DNA of 64,000 nucleotides from assembly GCA_907165275.2 (NCBI GenBank), contig OU015654.1, positions 10,371,501 through 10,435,500 of the forward strand, in the 5' to 3' direction. Below the pieces are notes generated by a model. It worked only from the letters and a program-made list of their open reading frames with translations. It made no database searches and was not told the origin of the DNA. Position 1 is the first letter of the stretch. Each line of letters opens with the position of its first letter. Positions 56,160 through 64,000 of this stretch are shown piece by piece. Made by a program: the position numbers and the translations under genes. This DNA is from Zygaena filipendulae (Eukaryota; Arthropoda; Insecta; Lepidoptera; Zygaenidae).

Positions 56160-57455
56160 TATAATAATGAGTAACTTTATTTGGTTATGAGGTATATTAT
56201 TAAAGCAATCCTAAGTTAGGAAAAGAAGACGAACGAAGTAAACACAATGTAATTTATTGGCACTTCTAAGCATTCAGACCTCTTAATCATTATAGGTAAA
56301 CATCAAACGTTAAATTTTTTGATTGGGATAAAGAGCAATTTGAATATTATTCTCGTCTATTTTGTAATATTTTATTGCAAAACTCATATGTCATATTGTA
56401 ATCGGCAAAGCGTAACAAATTGAAGTGTAGGCACCTTTCAACATCATTAGAGGATCGATCAAACACGAGTTGTGTGAGAATATCAAATATTTACTTTTGT
56501 CTTTTATTTGTTTTTTCACAGCATATGCAGGTACCTAGTATACAAAATAAATACATAATATCTATATATTATATCGTGTATATAAAAAGAATTCGTAAAT
56601 TTTTACACATTATTGTATTACTAAACATTCGAATCTGTTCTTCACCTTTTTCCAGCCTTTGTCAATTGCGAGAATTGTAATCCTTCTTACTTTTAATTTT
56701 ATTGAAATAAGTTAAAACAATCGCAGTAGGTATAAATTATTTTATTACTTATTATATATGCCTTCTCATTGAGAAAATATTTCAAACTCGATTGGAATAA
56801 ATAATTATTGTGTTTGCAGAGTTTAATTTATTTACTCGCAGTTCTAAAGATTAAAGAATATTAAAGGAGTTGGAAACGCCGTATTTTAATTAATTAAAAT
56901 TTAAAACAACTGGGACTTTGTTTTGATTGAAAATTAATAAGAAATACGTTTTCTCCAACTGGTTAATAATAACGATTACTCGTACTTCATTTAATAATTC
57001 TTCCGCATGAAATATTGCTTTGATTTTAGAGATTCATCCTCCATGACAATATGGAAGAGTGTGAAGACAGGTATCTATAGTGTATTCGGATGGAAAGCGC
57101 ATAAATGGCTGAAAAGGTTTAGGTGAAAGGCATACAGATAAAATATATTTCTAAACTTTTATCAAGGTACAAATAGTGCTGTAGAAAACTCAAAAATTCA
57201 CACAGTGGGCAATAGATAGGAAAGTTCATCAAAAATAGGTTCAGTTTGTTTTATTATCGGAGCTTTTAGATTGGAGTGTTTCAGCTGCGAGAATTTTGGA
57301 ATGTTATTTTTTAAAAATTGTTCGAACTTCGCTTCACAGGAGCTAGCAACTGCATACAAATGGATGAAATTGCAGATTTGGTGAATTGGATGAATTTTGA
57401 ATCAGAAAACTCATCCCACTGATAAATTTTATCTTGTGCAAAATTCTAATCGATC
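56160..57455. other. AT-rich non-coding DNA
   Basis: No supported feature. Confidence 0.45.
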
Positions 57456-57461
57456 AAATAA

Positions 57462-57525
57462 TCTGTTCCCCGCACTTTATCCGCGTTAGTTTTGGTATTT
57501 CCTAGGAAATTCTGGAAATGGATTT
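57462..57525 (-). mobile_element. Helitron-like end fragment
   Basis: CTGTTCCCCGCACTTTATCC, GCGTTAGTTTTGGTATTTCC and AGGAAATTCTGGAAATGG. Confidence 0.45.
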
Positions 57526-57529
57526 GTAC

Positions 57530-58420
57530 AAATTTTTTTATGTTAGCAAAAAAATTCATACGTGTAATAAATGAATTTCCTGTGAAATAAATATTAGTAT
57601 TTATCTAAAAATCTGAAAAAGTTTTTTAGTTTACAAGCATTTGTTAACGTTCCCGCCCCCGGAACACATGATATAGAACAATGTATTCATTCTACATATA
57701 CATGATTACTACAATATTTTAATTAATCTTAACAAAGTATTCTCAAATTCAGATTTCGGGAGCAAAACTTCTGCAACCGAGTACTTACTTCTTTTTTGTA
57801 GAGCCATTACCGTAGAGTACGTGTCAACTGGGGCGGTTCGTAGGCTACGTCTTCGCATACCTAATTGGGTGTCTCATGCATAAGTTAGCAGCAAAAAGAC
57901 TACCTTATTTTCACCTTAAAATTTATGTTTTTGTAAGTATAAGTTACTTCTTCCCATGTGTAATTTTGATTGTAATACCTTAATAGAGAAATTATTTTGC
58001 CTTAATATATCTTCATAATTAATAAGAAAGTTGGATTTCTTTGATCTTACTTAGACTAGGTATATGAAACGGCTCACTGGCTCGTCTCGTCGCCAGTTAC
58101 CTAAACCTACGATGTGACAAGCTGTATCCTGCGGTAATCTGCGCTAATCTTCCGTAAAATCCTTTCTTATTCATAAACTATTTGCCAGGTGTTTCAGCTT
58201 CATAGGTTATATAGTTGTCGAGATTTCTTGTTGAGTCCCTGAGTCAGATGACCTTTAATAATAGAATAGATAGAAGACAGACAAGTATATGAAACGATCA
58301 AATCGTTATTGGCAGCACGATAAATATAGATATTTGAAAATAAATTAAGTGACTAAGTTTTTAATAGAACCAATTTATGTATTGTATTTCAAGTTCAATA
58401 TCTATACTATATACTAATAT
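57530..58420. other. AT-rich non-coding DNA
   Basis: No supported feature. Confidence 0.45.
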
Positions 58421-58425
58421 ACTAA

Positions 58426-59050
58426 TCTATACTAATATTATAAAGAGCAAAAATTTGTGAATTTGTGAGTTTATGGGTTTGTGAGTTTGTGACGCTATAG
58501 GGGGTAATCTCTGGATACTTACTGAAACCTTTTTTTAAATTCTATCATTTAAAGGAAGCTACAGTGATCCTGAGTGTCATATGGTACTTTTATTCCGGAA
58601 TTCCCGCGGGGACTCCGAATTTCCCGCGGGTAAAACCACAGGGAAACAGCTATCTATGGATCTACTGAACCGATTTTGAAAATTCTTTCACTTATAGGAA
58701 GCTATAGTGATCTTGAGTGGCATAGGGTACTTTCTATCCCGGAATTCCCGCGGGAATTTGTGAGTTCGTGTGTTTGTGAGATTGTAGGTGGTGATCTCTG
58801 GATCTACTGAATCGATTTTAAAAATTCTTTCTTTTATAGGAAGTTACAGTGATCCTGAGCGACGTAAGGTACTTTTTATCCCGGAATTCCCACGGGAACT
58901 CCGGAGATTGTGAGGTTGTTATCTATGGATCTACTTATTATAGATAGGAATCTAAAGTGATCCTGAGTGACATAGGGTACTTACTTTTTATCTCGGAATT
59001 CCCGCGGGAACTCCGAAATTACCACGGGTGAAACCGCGGGGGTCAGCTAG
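58426..59050 (+). mobile_element. Helitron-like element with four internal tandem units (625 bp)
   Basis: Starts TCTATACTAATATTATAAAG (A at 58425) and ends GGTGAAACCGCGGGGGTCAG then CTAG 59047-59050 (T at 59051). Between them the block from ATCTCTGGATCTACTGAA through AGTGATCCTGAGTGACATAG to the TATCCCGGAATTCCCGCGGG end repeats at 58507, 58652, 58794 and 58921 (periods 145, 142, 127). Only the last unit carries the full terminal hairpin. Confidence 0.88.
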
Positions 59051-59054
59051 TCTC

Positions 59055-59725
59055 TATAAAGAAAAAGAATGAAACGTACAGGAAACTGCGGAAACATCTA
59101 ATTCTACAAATTTCCAAATTCGTACAAGAAACTTTTATTAGGTGAAGCTAGTCGCTACACTACATATTGTGTGTGTTCTGTGACGGTTCACTGATTGTGC
59201 AAACAGTTTGTATCTTGAACACGTGTGATAGATCAGACTTATTTAAATGCGTTAAGGGGGTAGCCGTTTGTTCCCCGTGACGCGGGCACTGTGTTACCGT
59301 AACTCGCTCGAGTTATTTCCGTGAATTGAATCTTAACACGGAACACCACATTTCAATGTTGAGGGCAAAAGCCGTAAATCCGAGTTCAGTTATACGTACG
59401 TACGTATGTACACTCGTGTATCGTATTACGAGAACGTTTATACATATATAGCAAGAACCACTATATAATCCGACTAATTTGATTATGTCTCTGACGTGTG
59501 ATTAAAGCTGTCAATAATATTATTATTTTTCCTACTGACGGTAGGCATATGTTCCGAGATAAACAGTGGTACTCAGGGATACTGTAGAGAATAATTTTAG
59601 AATTGATTCAGCAAGATTCTAGAGATTACGCCTTAAAGACAAACACGCTTAATTAATAATATAATATGTATAGGTATCGATATATAAATAATTGTTTAGT
59701 TGTATAGCAAGAAAGTGTTTCTTTC
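59055..59725. other. AT-rich non-coding DNA
   Basis: Nothing supported; a short ACGTACGTACGTA tract lies at 59395-59407. Confidence 0.45.
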
Positions 59726-59727
59726 AG

Positions 59728-60167
59728 CTATACTAATATAGGCTATTTGACTATTTTTTTTTTAGTCCGTCTTGTAGATTAATATAAAATATTGGACAAG
59801 TATTTTTTCTTTTTTTACGTAATCAAAAAATAACGGCGATACATTGAGTTGAAATTTCGCGTGACGCCACTAACTAATGCAGTTAGTATGGCGGCTGGTA
59901 GCGGTAAGTGACGTCATGAGCCCCCACCCTAAACTTTGATGCGCTTTAGCTATGTTCATTTATTTGAAAAAAAAAATACGTGTCTGATGATTATTAATTT
60001 TCTAAATGATGGACTAATTAGAATTTTGATTTTCAAAAGTTGTCAACATCCCTATTATAAAGAGGTAAAGTTTGTTAGTTTTTGACGTTGTATCTCTGGA
60101 TCTACTGAACCGATTTTGACCCGGGAACTCCGAAATCACCGCGGGTGAAACCGCGGGGAACAGCTAT
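59728..60167 (+). mobile_element. Helitron-like element interrupted by a nested MITE
   Basis: CTATACTAATATA before 59741 and TTATAAAGAGGTAAAGTTTG after 60054 are the two halves of one Helitron 5' end. It closes with the exact hairpin and GGAACAGCTAT (to 60167). Confidence 0.82.
59741..60054. mobile_element. TGACGTCA-family MITE, copy E (nested)
   Basis: Ends GGCTATTTGACTA and TTGTCAACATCCCTA; TGACGTCA at 59909-59916; AACGGCGATACATTGAGTTG block. Sits inside a Helitron-like copy. Confidence 0.82.
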
Positions 60168-60183
60168 AAGTTGCATTTTTACT

Positions 60184-60384
60184 AACTCTTGCTCGCAGTT
60201 TCACTCGCGTTAATTCAAGAGTTCCTGCGAGAATTCCTTGATAAAAAGTAGTAGGTACTCTATCGTTCTTTTCTGTATCCATAAAAAACTCTATGCAAAA
60301 TTTCATGACGATTGATCAAGTAGTTAAAGCGTGAATGCGTTACAAACAAACAAACTGTCATTCATATTTATTAGGTCTATTAGG
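60184..60384 (-). mobile_element. Helitron-like element, reverse
   Basis: TTGCTCGCAGTTTCACTCGC, GAGAATTCCTTGATAAAAAG, TTTCATGACGATTGATCAAG and AAAGCGTGAATGCGTTACAA. Confidence 0.65.
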
Positions 60385-60804
60385 ATCGCTTTCACTAATA
60401 TAAAAAAAAAACAATGAAATAAGTTTGACACAAATACAAAGCAAAATGGATCGCAAAACCAATATAACACCGCAAACTTCGAGGTTTATAGTAAATCGAA
60501 ACTAATTCGGATGTAAATATCAATGACTCTATAGACTTCGAGGTATGGAAAGAGATTTTATAAACACGCTAACGGCTGAATGGGGCCCGACTTTGAACGC
60601 AAAGTTGTCTAAACTTTCTTTATGATTGGATTACAACTCACGACCACGGAAAAAAGACAACCAAGATAACCTCCAGCACCTATTTGCTGCAGACTCAGGA
60701 GTAAAAACTATAAACACGCGCTATAAAAAGCGTAATTTTGTTATAAAATATTTTATTTAAATAGAAATCAATTTGATATCGGTAATGCTTGAAAGCGCAA
60801 CAAA

Positions 60805-60848
60805 CTCTGAAACTTCGAAATAAACCCCGGTGAAACCGTGGGGGTTGC
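60805..60848 (+). mobile_element. Helitron-like end fragment
   Basis: AACTTCGAAATAAACCCCGG then TGAAACCGTGGGGGTTG. Confidence 0.4.
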
Positions 60849-60849
60849 C

Positions 60850-61685
60850 AAAAAAATAAATAAAGTATATTATCGACTCTCATAGTTACAATATAAAAAA
60901 AAAAACACTTTTGATGTCCTTAACTTATCACGAACCCTCGACAAAGTTGACAGGTAATTTCCCCTTCTCACTCGTTTAGCCATCAGCGTTTTCACTGTTC
61001 GCCGCTTGAGACGAAGGAAATCTTTCTTCATTACCTCCAATGTCCCAATCAGCGCACAATTTTCTAGAAAACTACTTAACTGATGTTCCTGTAATGTTTA
61101 CCGACTGTTTACAAAGGCTTAACTACTTGTTATAATATTTCCTTAGATACTAAAGTCCTATTTTATTTATTCCTGAAAAAGAAATATTGTTTTACTAGAG
61201 AAACACTTAAAGTAATCAATTTGTTTATCAATTTTAGTACTCACTGAAACTATAACAAAAGATGAAAAAAAAATATATATAAAAAGTGAACGGATTTTAT
61301 GTACAGAACAAAACTGAAAAAAGATCTTAAAAATTTATCGCTTTCTGTATCATAACTTATGCGGGAATACTTGGAAGAGTATTTAATCTAAAAAAATACT
61401 TAACATGAATGAAATATGTACGTTAGAATGTTGTATAAGTAAGAAGCTACTTATTTATTCATAACATTTATTTGCAGAAGAAAATACAAGATCTGATTCT
61501 TGGAAATGATAATAAACTCACTAATACGGCACAGGTGTTTCAAACAGGTGTATCGAAGGAAAGAACTCCTGCTTTTTACATATATAAATTAGGAAATAAA
61601 ATATTGTCTATTGAGTAAAAATAAATCATAGGGTATGAAAAATGGAAAGAGAGAGCTTAGTTTTTAATAAAAAAGCATTTATTTC
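60850..61685. other. AT-rich non-coding DNA
   Basis: No supported feature. Confidence 0.5.
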
Positions 61686-61688
61686 ATA

Positions 61689-61949
61689 CTAGCTGTGCCC
61701 CGCGGTTTCAACCGCGTGAGTTTCGGGATTCTCGCAGGAACTCCAATGCAGTCTAATTTACTTCTTAAATAAATAACAACAGCTAATTAGCAGTGAAAGT
61801 CCCGTCAATATCGGTCCAACCGTTTCGGAGATTCACCCGCGTGAGTTTCGGAATTTCCGCAGGAACTCCACACTTCTTTTATATAAACCAACAATAAAGA
61901 ATACAAAAAAAACACCTATCCAATTGGCGATTCATTTTTATTATATAGA
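61689..61949 (-). mobile_element. Helitron-like element with doubled end block
   Basis: CTAG 61689-61692, CGCGGTTTCAACCGCG hairpin (still fully paired). A second CACCCGCGTGAGTTTCGG block lies near 61834. Body with AGCTAATTAGCAGTGAAAGT shared with 455-836. Confidence 0.8.
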
Positions 61950-61954
61950 TTTAA

Positions 61955-62805
61955 AATATAATAGTTACTTAATTTTTAATCATTAAGATTTTTCTGATTT
62001 CAATCTTTTTATATGTCTATCTATGTACAAAAGTATTCGGAGTTTCTAAATCAGCGATGAAGATCTATACGTTACGAAAATAATATTCTCATAGAATCAT
62101 GTTAAATAAAGTACCTATCTACGCAACCTAAATTCGCTATAACTACATAGTTGATCTTCCAAGAAAATTGACAATGAGCTACTGCGAGGTAATCTACTGT
62201 CGAGACATTGATAAATGTTTAAGCATAGATTACATCATTTAATTTTATTGAAGTTTTTATAATTTATCATTGTCTATTTCTGTCATTCTCACGTAAATAT
62301 ATGTAATTTTTTTTTTGTCTTCATACAATAATTATTGTGCAATTTTCAGAGACCATTAACCAAAAATAAATGTAATAACTACTGGAATGGATAGTAATTA
62401 CTTATATATGACAATAAAAATAAATAACAGCATAGCTAGCTAGTTCAATCAATCACGGTAATTTTGAATAATTTAGATATTTTTCGTTAAGTTTACGTTA
62501 TCTTTAAAATATTAACGCGATATGAAAATATGGTTTTGTTTTGGCGTGTAGGTCTATGAAAACAATGGTTTAGATAACTTTCTCATAATTATTATATTAT
62601 ATATTATATATATATAGTATATTGCATTAAGCTAATATTACAATAATTAAATTTATGTCATGGATAATAACGACTTAGATAATATTATCATGTAGGTAAG
62701 AGTAAATAGCGGAAATTATGGCAGCAAAACCATTAAAGGTACCTAACCTGATGTCAACTATTGGAGTTCGTACCAGCATGTTTTTGACAGCCACTAATTG
62801 CTTTA
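61955..62805. other. AT-rich non-coding DNA
   Basis: No supported feature. Confidence 0.5.
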
Positions 62806-62812
62806 TTCAACA

Positions 62813-62860
62813 CTAGCTGTAGCCAGCGGTTTCGTTCACCTACAAACTGCTTTTTTTTAA
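62813..62860 (-). mobile_element. Helitron-like end fragment
   Basis: CTAG 62813-62816 then CTGTAGCCAGCGGTTTCGTT; the body is missing. Confidence 0.45.
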
Positions 62861-62982
62861 TTATTATCTTATATTATGATGTACCCGGGACTCAATTACC
62901 TACTGATATTTTTTAAATTAATAATTTTATTTAATTGGCAATTACGAATAAAAAGTGTAAATTCGTTATGGCGCCTGCCCTC

Positions 62983-63060
62983 TTAGCCAAGTCGACAATC
63001 TTTACCTAATCGTTAACGCATAGAAAACTTAAGGAACCAATCGCCATGTCACGTGGACAT
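62983..63060. mobile_element. Half copy of the 44861 foldback MITE
   Basis: TTAGCCAAGTCGACAATC, ATCGTTAACGCATAGAAAAC and CATGTCACGTGG correspond to the left arm at 44864-44940. Confidence 0.65.
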
Positions 63061-63124
63061 GACAGTTTTTTTTTTTATTTTGTTTTTTTTTTTTCTACCG
63101 TTTGAACTCTACCGTTTCATAATA

Positions 63125-63494
63125 TGCATGTAGTGAAAAGTTGTAATTTGGAATTACAAGCAGACACTTTAATTTTATTTATATGTATAGACTAGCTGTG
63201 CCCCACGGTTTCACCCGCGTGAGTTTCGGAATTCCCACAGGAACTATTTTTTTTTCTTAAATAAAATTAAGCTATCTGCCAGTGAAAGTCCGGGTAAAAT
63301 TGGTCTAGCCATTTCAGAGATTAGCCGGAACAAACATAGAAACAAAAGACAGACAGAAAAAAAATTTCAAAATTGATTTTTTTATGTGAGTATCATATAT
63401 AATATAAGTACATACTTACATATCACGCATTTAGTAAAAAGCTGTTAATTTGGATTTACAAACAAACACTTCAATTTTATTAATAAGTATAGAC
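63125..63494. repeat. Helitron-like element flanked by a ~68-bp direct repeat
   Basis: GCATGTAGTGAAAAGTTG...AATTTTATTTATATGTATAGAC (63125-63193) recurs as GCATTTAGTAAAAAGCTG...AGTATAGAC (63427-63494). Between them lies a reverse Helitron-like copy (CTAG 63192-63195, body to about 63405). Confidence 0.65.
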
Positions 63495-63739
63495 GTAGAT
63501 ATAGATTTCGTTTTGTGAGTGGCGATAGTGCGCCCTTGGTGTGCCCGGATGGAGCCCTTTAAACAAAGTTGTAACGATTCATGTGAAGATCCTTTTACAT
63601 TCACCGCAAGCGCAATATGATTTTAGCGGCCCGTGTCATCTGACCTCAATTGATGCGGTAAAACTCCATTAAGATCCCAAAACGGTGATGAGTATATTTG
63701 GGTCATTTAATGATGGAATAGGTACTCAACTCAGTCGCA

Positions 63740-63885
63740 CTGTGTGCCCCCGTTTTCACCCAGCTTTGGAATTGCCACAGGAACTCCTAATTTTCTATAA
63801 TATCTATATACAAACCTTATCCTGACAGTTACGAACATAACAAAAAAATATTATTCACATCAGTCGAGTAATTTTCGAATTTTTG
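63740..63885 (-). mobile_element. Decayed Helitron-like element
   Basis: CTGTGTGCCCCCGTTTTCACC, GGAATTGCCACAGGAACTCC and TATCCTGACAGTTACGAACA are family traces. Confidence 0.5.
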
Positions 63886-64000
63886 CAGGACTAGATAATA
63901 GTGGACGTTTTAAAAAACTTGTTATTATCACCCTAAGGGCCTAAAAGATTAATTTTGATGCCTAATAGATTTTAATTTGCAACATCAGCGTGTTAAAATA

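Overview
The window looks like a piece of a lepidopteran (moth or butterfly) nuclear genome. It is AT-rich, contains GT-AG introns and is very gene-poor. It is packed with short interspersed repeats of kinds I associate with Lepidoptera, notably a short element whose end carries a CGCGGGTGAAACCGCG hairpin followed by GGCACAGCTAG. Nothing bacterial is present (no operons, no CRISPR, no ribosome binding sites). The species cannot be told from the sequence.

Protein-coding content. (1) Three exons of one plus-strand gene can be joined by phase-compatible splice sites: 6572-7277, 7569-7760 and 23411-23519. They encode a Pro/Ser-rich, basic region followed by a charged amphipathic helix. I do not recognise the protein, and its 5' and 3' ends are not seen. 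(2) Its 15.65-kb second intron contains a same-strand, intronless pickpocket-type DEG/ENaC sodium channel gene (15183-16640). (3) A complete, apparently very young Ty1/copia retrotransposon lies on the minus strand at 48106-52617. It has one uninterrupted 1316-codon gag-pol reading frame, LTRs that differ only in a T-run length, a 5-bp CATCC target duplication, a primer site matching the initiator-Met tRNA anticodon arm, and a polypurine tract.

Repeats fill most of the rest. Helitron-like non-autonomous elements (TC at the start, terminal hairpin and CTAG at the end, inserted between A and T) occur about 35 times in several subfamilies; one is a four-unit internal tandem (58426-59050) and one is a head-to-head pair (13213-13645). 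A ~320-bp inverted-terminal-repeat family, most copies carrying a TGACGTCA octamer, occurs five times (10 kb, 12 kb, 21 kb, 36 kb, 60 kb), twice nested inside Helitrons. Foldback or TIR elements include 4634-5138, 13894-14474, 22517-22962, 27146-27591, 29871-30808, 35719-35955, 37957-38357, 43167-43337 and 44861-45059. tRNA-derived SINEs lie near 31.3, 32.1, 40.4, 41.3 and 44.8 kb, and LINE 3'-end fragments and a mariner transposase fragment are also present.

The least explained structure is at 25.0-26.4 kb. The 18-mer TACTCGAGCGCGTCAGAT (with variants) recurs every 130-142 bp in one direction, then every 137-138 bp in the opposite direction, around a centre near 25.78 kb. The remaining intergenic or intronic DNA holds nothing I can support as a gene.
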